Shown here piece after piece: positions 12,797-24,865 of a stretch of DNA of 64,000 nt. A program made the translations under genes and the position numbers. Numbering within the stretch: position 1 is the first letter of the stretch; each line of letters opens with the position of its first letter. This DNA comes from Gentiana macrophylla (Eukaryota; Streptophyta; Magnoliopsida; Gentianales; Gentianaceae), in the NCBI GenBank assembly GCA_026214975.1, contig CM047810.1, positions 36,877,318 through 36,941,317 on the forward strand. Direction: 5' to 3'. The notes below the pieces were generated by a model, which saw only the letters and a list, made by a program, of their open reading frames with translations, ran no database searches and was not told the origin of the DNA.

Positions 12797-13031
12797 TGTT
12801 GGATATATTGTATCCGTATATAAATTTTTTTTATTTGTTTATATATTGCCGCATATATTATAATTATATACAGGGGTATTTTTGGGTATCTAGTTAGATT
12901 GGAGCGTAATAAGTAAAATACCTAAACTCTTAGGCGGCTATGTATCTTATGGAGAGAGTTACAATGCAGTATAAAAAGACAGCAATGCTACGATGAAATG
13001 ATACAAAAGTTTTTCTCTAATTTTTCTTACA
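12797..13031 (+). repeat. Putative 5' LTR of a Copia relic
   Basis: The block starts TGTTGGATAT and ends TTTTTCTTACA, directly before a tRNA-Met primer site (TGGTATCATAGCC at 13032-13044). The start is inferred only from the TG dinucleotide; no second LTR was found downstream to confirm it. Confidence 0.5.
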
Positions 13032-14470
13032 TGGTATCATAGCCATGTTCAAAATAAAATCCTAAACTCTAATCTTTTAGCCGCCGCTGCAACCATGTCT
13101 GGTATAAGCTCCGCTACTAGAGGAGGCAGCTTGTCAGCAGCCCGACCAGATGAAGAAACCGGTCAAAACAACACCACCGATTCTGCCGGCTACTAGAAGG
13201 TTGTCGGGCAAGAACTATCTCGAGTGGGATGCAAACTGTTAAACTCGCGATTGACGAAAAAGGAAAGTTGAACTACATTACATGTGACACCAAGGCACCA
13301 AATGTTGCGGACTCAAAGTATGGACTGAGGAAGTCCGAAAATTCCATGGTAATGGCACAATTCATCAACTCGATGGAACCAGCCACTGCCAGGCCTCACA
13401 TGTTTCTTCTCACAACCAGAGATATATGACAGGCGGTGAAGGAGATGTATTTTGATAATGAGAATATATTTCAAATCTATGAGCTGAAGACGAAACTGTG
13501 GAACCTAAAACAAGAATTCAGAGATGTCACATCTTATTATAATGAAATTGTAACCTTGTGGCAAGAGTTGGATATGTGCCATGAACATTTATGGGATTGC
13601 CAAGGTGACCGTGTGAAATTCAAAAAAATAAAAAAAAAAAAAATAAAAAAAAAAAAAACAAACAAACAAACAAACAAGTTAGTCTATTCCTTCTTGGCTG
13701 GCCTTACACAATACCTTGATTAGGTAATATGGAGAATTCTCGGGAAAAAGCCCATACCTTCATTGAGGAAAGTCTTTTATGAAGTTCGTAGATAAAAAGG
13801 AAGGAAAAGGGTGGTGCAGAAAGAGTACCAACCTAACACTAAGGCATCGGCCCTAGCAGTTACCCGGGGTGAGGTCGTGAAAAGAAATTGTAAGCCAAAA
13901 GTAATGTGCGAACACTGCAAAAACAAATGGGGCATTCTAAAGATACTTGCTCGGAAATCCATGGTAAACCAGCATGGAAAGTTAAAGAATTGGAAGGAAC
14001 CAAGCAGGCCAATCGGGCTAGTTCGGATCACGGGTCATCATCTCAGATAGTATTGCACTCTTTTACAAAGGAACGGTTAGGGAAATTGAGTAAACTTTTA
14101 AACTCCCAAAGTGCTTCTAATAAAAACCCTGCATGTTCTTTTGTCGATTCAGGTAAATACTCATTTTTTTTAACCCCTTCTTGACGCCGGTGAACAATTA
14201 TATTGGATTATTGATTCAGGAGCAACCGATCATATGACTGAAAATTCCACTATGTTTTCTTATTATAAGCCATGTACGGGAAATAATAATATTAGATTGG
14301 ATGATAGGTCCAGCTCGATTATTGATGGCAATGGATCCATCCCAATTTCTTCCTCTCTTACTCTAAAAATGTCCTTCATGTACCAAAATTGTCTTGTAAT
14401 AAAACATAGCATGTCATCTTATCATTCCCAAGGATACAAACCTACTAAGCTCTTTTACGTTGATTCATAA
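13032..14470 (+). pseudogene. Copia retrotransposon gag-protease relic
   Basis: After the primer site a start codon at 13094 opens a gag reading frame that breaks several times. Recognisable gag sequence runs 13200-13725. It includes LSGKNYLEW, the PHMFLLTTRDIWQAV-like stretch with a stop, and LWQELDMC. A zinc knuckle of the form C-x2-C-x4-H-x4-C is readable near 13906-13955. The aspartic protease motif WIIDSGATDHMT lies near 14203-14240. The element then ends abruptly near 14470 without integrase or reverse transcriptase. An A-rich simple repeat (13621-13678) interrupts gag. The relic is truncated and not functional. Confidence 0.85.
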
Positions 14471-14474
14471 TGAT

Positions 14475-15793
14475 GTGTGGGGCCTTCTAGGATAAAATCC
14501 TTGAGTGAGAAATTAGTCAAGCAGAATAAAATCTTGGATCAGGTCAGCTGAAGACTACATTCAGTCGAGCAGGAATAGTCAGCTGAGCTGAGCAAGAATT
14601 AAGCTGAGTAGAAGCCAGCCAAGTAGAAAGACAGCCAAGCAAAGTAAGTTCAAATGCTGAGCTAAAAATACTATTAATCAGTTACCCATCATATTTTGAA
14701 GATTTTATTGTAAGATAAGGATTAATCTGGGACGTCTGATCAAACATTCAATCAATGGACAAATTTAAATGACGGTTGCAGGGAAATATGGACTAGAATA
14801 TTCAAGAAATTCCATTGGTTGACAACATGTCAGTGGCAGGAGGACACTGACAATAGAACCAGACAGACAAAATTTTAGAGGGAATAATCACATATATCCA
14901 AAAACGGTCATTTGAATTCAAAATTTGAACGTTGGATATGTGCCTATAAATAGAAGACTACAAGAACATAAAAAAAAAAACGATTCACTGATCATTTTGA
15001 GCAAGCTCTACTCTGCTGAGTTCTTAAGTTCTCTGAAATTCCTAAGGCATTCAAAGTTGAACTTAGTATACTCAAGTGTTGCATTTTCTATTTATCATAC
15101 CAAATGCAACACTTGAAGCCGAGCTACTGAACTTACAAGTTATATCAAGATCAAGATCAACTCAGAATCCCCAGAATTCAACACTCAAATTTTGTTTACT
15201 CAAAGTTCTTTGGATCACTAAAGCACTGCAAGTGTGAAGGTCTGAAGTCAGTTGAATTAGTGAACCTAAGAAGGAGCTGAGAGTTAATATGGTAAAGCTG
15301 TTGAAAAGGCAATCCTACCCTTGAAGGAACATCAGAACAACTTTAGTGAAGCGACATAGTAAACAATGAAGGATTGATTGTTCAGATTGTGAAGCTGAAG
15401 AATTATAGCCAAGGACAATCATTTGTATCTATTGTATATGTGTACAAGAACAAAAGTGAATTCCTCCAACATCACATGAGAAGAGTGGACTAAGGGATTA
15501 CACCATCATAAACCACTATAAACCATTATGTTTTTACTTTCTTCACTATACTTTATGTTCTTTATATCCAGTCAAGTAACTTACCTATACACATCACAAC
15601 TCAGCGCTTTATCACACTCATCCAGTTTAGAACAACAGTTTTAACAGACTTTATTATCAGCTGCATAAAACTCAGCTGAGCCAAGGCAAGTCCGCTGACC
15701 TGCTTCCAGTTAAGCTAAGTTTTTAAAAACTCGAGTTTAACAAGTTTATTCACCCCCTCTAAACTTGTTTCAAGCATTTTCAAGGGACCAACA
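14475..15793 (+). repeat. LTR-like block with CAGCTGAG motifs
   Basis: Non-coding block that starts near a TG at 14475 and ends CAAGGGACCAACA, with TATTCACCCCCTCTA shortly before the end, a phrase common at the 3' end of plant Copia LTRs. It carries several copies of CAGCTGAG near 14545-14640 and 15660-15690. I could not find a matching target duplication, so solo LTR is probable but not shown. Confidence 0.5.
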
Positions 15794-15840
15794 CCGTAAT
15801 AAACATATTATACATGGATGCCTGTCACATAGACACTAGT

Positions 15841-18300
15841 TGTAATATTCCGAACTTTAGGAGATGGAAGACGTGTCAATTTGTAAAATTCAGAAAATTA
15901 TATTTATTATTTATGGATTAAATTTGCTTTTATAAAATGAAAATATTGGTTTTAGTGATTAGAATTAAAGGAAATTAATTATGTTAATTAATTAATGGTA
16001 ATGGTATTTAGTGTGGTTGTTTTATCTTGGAAAATAACTCCCCACTAGTAGAAGAGGCTTGTCGGGAGGAAATCAGAAATCAAACTTTTGAACGTTCTGG
16101 TTTTCTACGTTGAAAGCAAAAGAGAAAAGGGATTAGGGACTTCTCCAAAATTCTCACTAGTTCCTTAACGGTTTTCAGAAATAATTGAAGATTTGGAATC
16201 AGCGTGAAGAGAACTTCTTTTTGACATCAAAATAAGCAAGTTTGGGAAAAGGTTAATTTTGCCTAAGTTTTGGATCTTCAAGAGGTGATCAAGTTTTATG
16301 GTTTTGTTTGGGTTAAATCATAGTTTCAATCGTATAGAATCCTTTGATCATAGCTCGGTATAGTAGATGCTATTACATATACAGTCATACTCAAATCGAT
16401 GGAATTGTTTGATCTTAAAGGGATGCGGTGGGTTAGCAGAGTAGATGGGTATTGGCTGGTATAACCACTTTATTGTCCACACCATCCATTCCGGTGTGGT
16501 TGAATGAGACTAGTGGACCTTCCGGATAATGAAGATACTAATCAAGTCTTCCTAGTGGATCCTTCTTATCCCTAAGAATTGAGATCTATCAAACTGTGAA
16601 TATCGTCACATTTTCGCCTATTTCGCTTTAGGGGCTGATAGAATGGATTTACCAACAACAATCAATGCTTTCATTGACTGAAGAAAGCGCTACTGGACTG
16701 CTATTTCATAGCGGGCCTTAATTCTTGATTGATTGTTGATAAAATAGGTTTCTTGGAGAGGTTTGTAAGAGTGTTGCAGTCTTTCTTGGAGCTTTTCTTG
16801 CTAAAAGCTAAAAGGCTCTTCCTATTGAATAGTTATAGTTATATAGTGTTAAGGTTGAGTTTTGGTATTGATTTGTGGCTAGAAATCATGCCTTTGTGTT
16901 GTTGTTGTTGTGCTATGATATGCTATAGTATATTTAGAACCTGTTTTGCTTGCTGTTTTGTTGAGTAATTTGATGTTAAACATGTTTGGAATGGGTTAGA
17001 GATCGTGTTAGTGCAGAAAACTGCTGTTTCGGGCAGTTTTAGGATTATGCACGCCCGTTGGGTGCGTAGCACACGCATTACCGGTTTAGAAAGTGGGATA
17101 TCGTTACAGAGCCATTTTAGCACGCGCATTGAGGGCATAGCACGTGCATTGATGGTGCAGAAAGCATCCTTAATGGTTCATGAAGCTTTTAGCACGCGCA
17201 TTGGCCCTGCTTTTGGTGTTTAAGTTGTTTTGAATGTTGTTTCTTGATCTAATAACCTTAAATGAATTTGAACAAGCCATGATTAAGCTTCTGATGCATT
17301 TAGTTCCGGCACCGAATGGATTCTTCATAAGAGTTGAAGTCCGGGACCGTCGGAAGAGCATGATTGGCCTGTGCTTTGATAAATTAGTATTCATCAATGT
17401 CCGTGTATGTGTTAGGATGTTGTGTCTAGTTGTCTTAAGAGAGGGAGTGGAAGGAGTAAATGAGCCTTACTTGAAAATACTTAGGTTTCTAATTAACAAC
17501 TAATAACAAACGTACTTGTGTAGTAAAAGACTAAACACCAAAGTCTATATCGTAATGTGTGGGCAGTCAGTAAAAGTAAATAACTCCGTAGGTTTATAAG
17601 ACCCCAAGTACGGAGGGACTTCGCCGAACGTGTACACTATCGGGGCTAGCCTGTGGCTATTGGTGTGATCCACTGATAGGTTGCACCCAGATACTTCGTG
17701 GTGAGTAGCACCATGTTTAATGACCTTGAATACTGATGTATCGGAAATAAGCTAAGCTATAAACAAGTAGGCGTGACATGTTGATGAGCATGAAGTGCAC
17801 TTTAGAGTTTGAGTCGGTCTCTTAAAGATAACTTAATAAAAATTATGAACCTTTTCGTTGTAAAACTCGATTATTCAATATATTCTCCCTCTTTACTAAG
17901 TACCTATGTATGCTTGATGATGTGTTCGGTTTCCTTTATTTCATGATGTACTAGACTTTGTTGCTATTTCATTCCGAGACAATTGTTGTGCTTCTATTTC
18001 TATACTTTTGTAAGACAAGTTTGTACCTTTAAGACTTCGATCATACTTGTAAGCTTTGGATTTCGTTGTTGTAAGTTAATTTTCCATCTTTAGTTTGGTT
18101 ACTTTCCATTCTCAGTAGCATTTATGGTGTTTGCCGATTATTTTTAATTTCCGTTTTGCTAAACTCGATACAACGCAGTAGAAACTTACGTATAATATTG
18201 AATTTATTTTAATATTATATGTGTTGAACGTTCTTTTCCTGGATGAGACTCGGTATCCTAATGGCGCGTTCTGTGTGTTTTATTACATTTCCCATGATAA
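15841..18300 (+). repeat. LTR-like non-coding block
   Basis: The block opens TGTAATATTCCGAAC, a style seen at the start of long LTRs of plant Gypsy chromoviruses. It is non-coding for about 2.4 kb and has near-identical short units (AGCACGCGCATTG) at 17068, 17119, 17139 and 17191. The 3' limit is uncertain and no target duplication was found. Short frames inside have no recognisable protein motif. Confidence 0.35.
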
Positions 18301-18478
18301 CAACGTATACTCTCACAAGGTGTTCAGATAGATTCCACGATGTATTCGATTAAATAAACATATCAGAGGTGGTTGTCCGTCACGTAGACACGGGTGTGTA
18401 ATTACACTGCCCATGATAAAAAGTTAGATTCTCTTTATGCCCAACACAAGTTAGAATCCCTCTATGTCCATCACTTCA

Positions 18479-18488
18479 CTATATAAAG
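18479..18488 (+). promoter_or_regulatory. TATA-box-like site
   Basis: CTATATAAAG stands about 60 bp before a start codon at 18542, with an A/C-rich leader (CAAACACAAGACAAACAATA) in between, as in many plant 5' leaders. The gene it would serve is broken. Confidence 0.5.
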
Positions 18489-18541
18489 AACCACTTGCCT
18501 CATAATTCATAGCTCAACATCCAAACACAAGACAAACAATA

Positions 18542-18963
18542 ATGTTTCTTCCACTGAAATATGCCACCATGGAGGCTACCTATACCACTCCTCAATTCTA
18601 ACGGTTCATACATTTTTCGTGACTATGAATGAAACCGGTATTACATCCACGATGATGTATTCCATGATTTTTGGTGAGATTTTGAGAAGAGTTGCTCTTT
18701 GAAGAAAGCAAAGATCACGATGAAAGTTGTGTTCGTGTTTGGGGAGGGGGGGGGGGGTAGATCATGATCGTTTTGAGAACTTATTCGTGGCAAGATTGTT
18801 TGTGATTAACCGGCAAATGCAACACATCCGTCCAGAAGAACAATTCATAGTTCCACTTGGTCAAGTTCTAGACAAAACGAGACACATTCATCGTTGGTTC
18901 ATCAATCAAGGCTGGCAATGGTTAGCTGAACAGCCTATTTGTGTCAATCTAGACGTGGTTTAG
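18542..18963 (+). pseudogene. Decayed short protein-coding gene, unrecognised
   Basis: A start codon at 18542 opens a frame that stops after 19 codons. A readable continuation in another frame carries two in-frame stops before reaching a run of 12 G near 18748. After that, a third frame to 18963 encodes about 75 residues, including PEEQFIVPLGQVLDK and FINQGWQWLAEQP. The last part looks like genuine protein, rich in Trp, His and Gln, and not repetitive. I do not recognise the family. Together with the TATA-like site and leader this looks like a once-transcribed single-exon gene of roughly 140 codons, now broken by stops and at least one frameshift in the G run. Confidence 0.45.
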
Positions 18964-20297
18964 TTTCTCTTACTCAGTTAAATGCCCCATCATTGCTGGG
19001 AATGCACACCAGTTAACAAAGAAAAGGAAAATAGAGACGAGATTGTTTGAATTTTTTCGGAAGAGCCTTGAATCTTTTAATAGCACAGGTTATTGCTCAT
19101 TTAGCCGAGATTCTGCGTCCCCACCGACCGAAACTTATATGTTTGACTAGATATTACTATATCAGTCATTGCTTGTTATATGACGTCTGTTTGAAATCAC
19201 AGAAAAATAAAAATTTATTCATTGCTAAAAGTATTGCGTGCAGAAAAAGGGTTTTGGATAGTATTATTACTTCATACGAGAACATATCTGTAACGACTCG
19301 AGTCGAATCCCAATTACCCAGATCCGAAACATTCAGTCATGACCCGAACTATAAAAATTATAATCACGCAGTCTTCACCGTTGAAAATCATCATGGATAG
19401 ACGTGAACAAATACAAAAGTGGCAAGGTGAACCACGTTACATTTTGAAAGATGATATACAAGAATCCCTTAATAAATATTAACAGCAGATAAAGATTACA
19501 TTAACCTGTCTAAAAATAAATCATTGAATGTGCCCTTCTCTACAAATCAAACGACTCGTTACTTTCACCTTTTTTCACCTTTGCACTGTCGTTGTTATGC
19601 GTTTAGTCTAAACACTTGTTTACATATGTCCCCCCCACTTTGCAAGAATGCGCCTGTATACATTGAGACGTAATGAAGCTATCTATCATATGAACCAATG
19701 GATGGCTTGATAGATAAAAGAACCTATAAGATTTATAATCATTTGATTCATTTTCAATGATTTTAAGCCTCTCCCGTCCCCCGTTGAGACCCCACAACCC
19801 GGGTTTAGAGTTATGTCAATCTCAGCCAATTATACATATAGGACCTAACCTAACCACCATACATGTCCTCCGATTCTTACTACCTTTTTTTAGACATGCT
19901 TTTGGCATATGCCATCAAACATAACAAGGATGAAGGAAATAAGTATATTCTACCGGGAAGAAGCGTAGCTGCCTGACTTGACCTAATATGCTAGACGTCA
20001 GCCTAAGTCCCTGGCAAAGCTCATTGTTAATCTATCAACTTTAATCACCATCCTCATTAATCAAACACCTTAAACACATTATACCGCGAAGATTTGGCAA
20101 ACAAAGAAGTTTCTGCTACAATTTTACAGATTAACTTGCACATGCAAATCTGCATTTACTCATTTCTGTCTTAGTGTTTTCCTCGTACTCAAGGTACTTT
20201 ATTTTTCAGCTTTTGGGTATGCAAGAACCAAGAAAAGTAGAAGAGCCAAGATGAATAAATAAATAAATAAGCAATTGGCATACCTCCTCGGACAATA
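18964..20297. other. Intergenic, 3' flank of TAF12 gene
   Basis: No supported gene. Short frames have no motif. The part near 20200-20297 probably includes the 3' untranslated region of the minus-strand TAF12 gene. Confidence 0.45.
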
Positions 20298-23200
20298 TTA
20301 TGCTGGTTCACGCAACTTAAGGGCAGGAGAACCAACAAAACTGGGCCCTTTAGCCGGATGACCCTTAGCATTTCCACTGGTCTGAGCGGCGGATCCCTTT
20401 GGATTTGGATGTGTTACATCCGCATTTAGAATCGATTTTTTTATCTGTCGAAGTAAGCAATACAAAAAAACACACATCATGGAATATCCAAAATTTGACT
20501 TATACTTCCAACTTTTTCAGTTGAACAGGCTATTTGAGTAAGTACAGTTGCAGGTAAAATTCCAAAAAAGAAATAATCTATAAACAGACCATACTTACCA
20601 CTGCAAGTCGCTCCCTATGAATATCAGTTGTCAACTGCAAAGTCAGAACGTATTAGTATCAAGAAAGGCTAAAAGTGGGTTTAAGACAACATAAATTCGT
20701 CAGACACACATGTTTGGCGATAAACCTTACCGGTTTCTTATATGTCCTTATCTCATCTCCACCAAATCCAGGTATTGTCATGCTCCAGTTTCTCTCTGAA
20801 TCAAATAGCCAGAGAATGTTAATAATTTTGGTTGGCTGTTTTTGAATCAGCAATAACTGAAATACCAACCAAGATGCAGAAGGATGTCCTTTGCTTCCAA
20901 TGTGGTAGACTTCCGATGCTTTGCTAACGAACAACCAAAAGTTGTAATCTGGCAATGAACAGAGGGAAAAATCTTAATAATAGTAGACCTTCCAGGAGAT
21001 CACGCAGCAGTAAGATACAATCAACTCACTCCATCACACGAAAACTCAATCGGTCGCTCTTTGATAGCACATATAACAGTCAAGTATAATCACATGTATT
21101 AATCATCAGGGAATCCATAAGCAGTAGTCACTAGAAATATGTCATAAGGGATCGTCTTTTTAATAAACAAAGGAATGTATGTGTGTTATACACAGATTCG
21201 TGTATGTATAGAAAAATGCACACATGCTTGTGTTGATATCCATGTTGTATAAGTTGTCATGAGTATCTGTTTTCATGGTTTATAGTTTACTAGTGTATTT
21301 AATCATGACTGATATATCTTATCACCCTTAAATCAGTATTATAGCAAGTTAGTGATGTATATTAGAGAACTGTAGGACACAATGTCAACACCCTTGTATA
21401 TGAGCACCCACTTAAACCTAACTTTAGCCATTAACTTTTAAGGGGAAACCTGCCAAGTAGTGAATTGGCTAAAACCCAAGGAACTTTAAAGAAATAAACG
21501 TGGGGTTGGCAACATTCAACAAGGAAATGACTCAAGGATTCTGTTTTGATGGGCTCAAGAACTTTAAAGAAATAAACAGGGGGGTGGCAACATTCATCAG
21601 GGAAATGACTCAAGGATTCCGTTTTGATGGGCTCGCAGACATGTTTTCACCTCAAAGGTTACAAAAGCACTATCCCCAAATCAATACAGATAATGGGAAA
21701 TCTTTATTTACATGAATATGAAGTAACTTGATTTTTATTTTTATTTTTTTTTTTTTTTTTTTTTTTTGAGGTAACTTGATTTTTATTTATTGATTGTTTC
21801 ACACTTTTCAACTTTCAAAAAAGGTATAATCATCCTAGACCGATGTTCTAATGCACAATGGGTGTGTGTTCCTTTTTCTCTTGAGCAATCCGTGTGTCAG
21901 CCCATTTACACTTCTCTCTTGAAGTATTGAGATAGTAATTAGATTGTTTTATTCACCTTTTATTGAGGAGGCATACGTATTCTGATAAAAAAAAAATAAT
22001 AAATAACCAAACTACTATACAACAGAACAAGCATAATTTAGCATCAATTTTGCAAAGGTAAGAGTAATTTGGAAATTGGAATATACTTCAGATGTTTGAT
22101 ACAGTTAAATACATCGTCAACTACTTGAGAGAAGCAAAGCTTGCATAACATCTAAGCATGAAGCATCCACAAACCAAACAAACAGCATATGACTTACAGA
22201 TTCAATAAAATCATCCGCAATATCAACAAGAATGTCTTCAACCTCGGGATCTAATTTCTCCAATGGATCAACCTATCAAAGATTAAGGTGAATAAACACT
22301 GAGGTAAAACAGATTACTGAGGCAAGTTATACCCTAGTGTAACCACTTTGCCAAAAAGAATTAAAGTCAACCGGAAAGACCAGATAGATAAATACACTTT
22401 GAAGACTGTTAGTCACCTGGGCCAGTAGCTCTTGGATGCTTCGTTTGCTTAAAATCCTATCACAAGTTTCCTCAGCTTCAGCAGCAGTAGGTCTATTTAA
22501 GGCCCCTGGCTGAATCGCGCCTGACGGTATTGCAGACTGAGGCCTTAGGATTCCTGTACCTTGACCACGTCCAATCTGTTGTTGAGTAGTCGGTGAAGAT
22601 TGCTGGATTCTGGACTGAGGATATTGCTCTTGAGATAAACCTGAGGTAGGGGGTTGTTGGGGTTGTTGGGGTTGCTGGGGTTGCTGTGGTTGCTGGGGTT
22701 GCTGTGGTTGCTGGGGTTGCTGGGTGGACGCCACCTGCTGTGGCTGAGGTGATGCCGGCATTGAAAGGTGATGCGGATGAGAAAGATGAGGTCTCTGATG
22801 CACAGATTGTGAGCTCAATTGAGGTCTAAGTGAAGTTGGTGGTAAAGGAGGCTTCCCTTGTGTTCCAGAAGATAACCACGGCTGATTCTGAGGAACCAAG
22901 CTTTGTATATTAGGTGATGGTGATCCAGGAGAACCTACAGAGGGAACTCTTATCATACCATGCCCCTGAAAACTCTGCAAATAGAAAATATATGAGGTAA
23001 AAAAAATGGCTTATTTTAATATGAATTCATAAGATATAAAGGTGTGTGCCACTGACAATCATACATACTGGTGATCCCTTGATGGCTTCACCTCAATCCA
23101 AGAAATGGTTCTACTTCATAAACACTTACATACCTTTACAAATGAATCAAAACTACCCAAATAAAACTATTTTTTCCCCCGGTCAACGGTGAACCAAGAA

Positions 23201-24479
23201 CCTTGAGCTACAAAAACGATCATCTCTGCCTTAAACACATTTGGTGTTTCCAGGCTCTAAAAGAGACTTGGCAAATAACCCTAGATATACACACATAACA
23301 AACTGTAAATTAAAAAAGTAAATACAACGGTTTGCATAATTATTAAGTTACCAAAACGTTTAACAATATAATGCAGAAAGGATTGGTAAACAAATTTAAT
23401 CGTGTCCATACACTCCGACATATAGAATTACATGGATGTCAAAATTACGCCAACTTCAGTCAGGGAATCAGTATCCAACTAACATGAGGCATAAAATCAT
23501 ATGTTGCATATGGAGCACAAAAATTAAAATCCAAAACATGGTAATTCGAAGGTGAGTAAATAAACCTAAAGAAAGCACAGGGATATTTGATACAACGCAG
23601 AAAGTGGTAAACTGCACAATGTACAGACTACAGAACATGAAAGACTTAGAGCTCACCGGAGTAGAAGGGGACTGTGGTCTACCAGTCGATTGGACAGGCC
23701 TCAACTGATGAGGTGGAAGCGCAGATGGCCGCATTGCAGAACTTGAGCCAAATGGCACCCCCATCATCCCCACTCCCATCGGCTCTCCCACCTATCCAGC
23801 AGATAAATAGAGTCAAATTCATTTAGCACAAAAACAAATAATTATTCACAGAAACAAGTGTACCAAAAAAAAAAAAAAAAATTAAAAGCATGTAGCTTGG
23901 ACGCACTTGAGAAGAGCTTGAAGGCAGGGCAGACTCAGACACATTCCGTCCCATTCCACCAGAGGACGGCCCATAAGGAAGGGCATTCATGGACGAAAAA
24001 GTGCCCGACTGCGTCGCAACACCAGGGTGATGAGCAGGAACCCCGATGGTAATCCCGCCTCTAGGAGCAGAAGGAACGGATAAAGCAGGAGAAGAAGAAT
24101 TGATAGAAGAGTGAGCTTGTAGAAGAGTAGGATGGTGCGAAAAATTGGAGGGCTGGGGTTGCTGCCAAGGCCTATTGAAAGGGGGTCTTGCCTGAGAGGG
24201 AGTGAACTGCTGTGTGGACTGAGGGGTAAGCGATACGGAACTAGGGCTTGGGGAAGAAGAAGTTGCTGATTGTGTAGGTAATGGTTGAGTAGTTGAAGGA
24301 GGAGCGGAGGTGCCGGTTCCGGTGGCGGCGGAGGTGCCGGTGGCGGTTCCGGTGGCGGCGGCGGTCGTCGGACTGGTATAGGCGGAAGAAGAAGAAGATG
24401 ATGATGATGGAGTTTGGGGTTGTTCAGTTGGCTTTGGAGAAGAGGATTGCGACGACGGTTCTGGGGATGGCTGCTCCAT
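20298..24479 (-). CDS. TAF12B: TFIID subunit 12, TAF12b/EER4 type
   Basis: Eight coding exons with GT/AG borders join in phase: 24479-23907, 23791-23657, 22974-22417, 22272-22198, 20948-20870, 20795-20731, 20634-20599 and 20444-20298. They give 1668 nt, or 555 residues plus stop. The N-terminal two thirds is low-complexity: Ser/Thr/Ala/Gly-rich, then Pro/Gln-rich with a QQP tandem. The C-terminal histone fold starts near [16 protein letters not shown]. It continues [20 protein letters not shown], then [29 protein letters not shown] and [18 protein letters not shown]12 pairs with TAF4 in TFIID and with ADA1 in SAGA, in the nucleus; the Arabidopsis EER4 paralogue also modulates ethylene response. 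KRSIQELL and GFGGDE fit the EER4/TAF12b branch better than TAF12. The donor after exon 5 (G|GTTGGT) is weak, but the join restores the family sequence. Confidence 0.94.
21482..21635. repeat. 78-bp direct tandem repeat in TAF12 intron
   Basis: Two head-to-tail units (21482-21559 and 21560-21635) share AACTTTAAAGAAATAAAC, GGCAACATTCA and GGAAATGACTCAAGGATT with few differences. They lie inside the intron between the fourth and fifth coding exons. Confidence 0.8.
21723..21788. repeat. T tract flanked by 18-bp direct repeats
   Basis: GTAACTTGATTTTTATTT occurs at 21723-21740 and again at 21771-21788, on either side of an almost pure T run. This is the footprint expected of a poly(A)-bearing retro-insertion with hardly any body, or of a duplication by slippage. 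It is in a TAF12 intron. Confidence 0.6.
22640..22722 (-). repeat. In-frame QQP microsatellite of TAF12
   Basis: Nine-base units coding Gln-Gln-Pro (GGTTGCTGG / GGTTGTTGG on the plus strand) are repeated about nine times inside the third coding exon. Unit number is likely variable between accessions; the frame is kept. Confidence 0.85.
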
Positions 24480-24865
24480 TGGAGGGGTTTGGTGGTTACG
24501 TCCACTCTAACTGGAGAAGCCCAGCCGGAGCGAGTTATCTAATCGCTTTAAAATGGTTACAGTCTCCCTCCCTCCCTTCCTTAAAATAAAAAAAAAAACA
24601 AACAAACAAACAAAAGACAAAACAACCGAAAGGGTTAATGGGCTATATAGTAGTTTTTTTCCGGTCTTTTATTTTCAATATAGTCTTTGATTAAAACCTT
24701 ATAACTGGGATGAATTGAAACAAACAACAAAAGACAAAACAACCGAAAGGGTTAATGGGCTATATAGTAGTTTTTTTCCGGACTTTCATTTTCAGTATAG
24801 TCTTTGATTAAAACCTTATAACTCGGATGAATTGTGCTTTTTTTTTGATGAAGCTAGCCTGACAG
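24480..24865. repeat. TAF12 5' flank with 117-bp tandem repeat
   Basis: Two direct units of about 117 bp (24611-24727 and 24728 to about 24836) share CAAAAGACAAAACAACCG, GGGCTATATAGTAG and AGTCTTTGATTAAAACC. Only a handful of bases differ. They lie about 130 bp upstream of the TAF12 start codon, so they may sit within or next to its promoter. Confidence 0.8.

Noticed and set aside
23987..24505. Second long minus-strand frame overlapping TAF12 exon 1
   Set aside because: It is the shifted-frame shadow of the Pro/Gln/Ser-rich first exon; the other frame joins correctly to the rest of TAF12.
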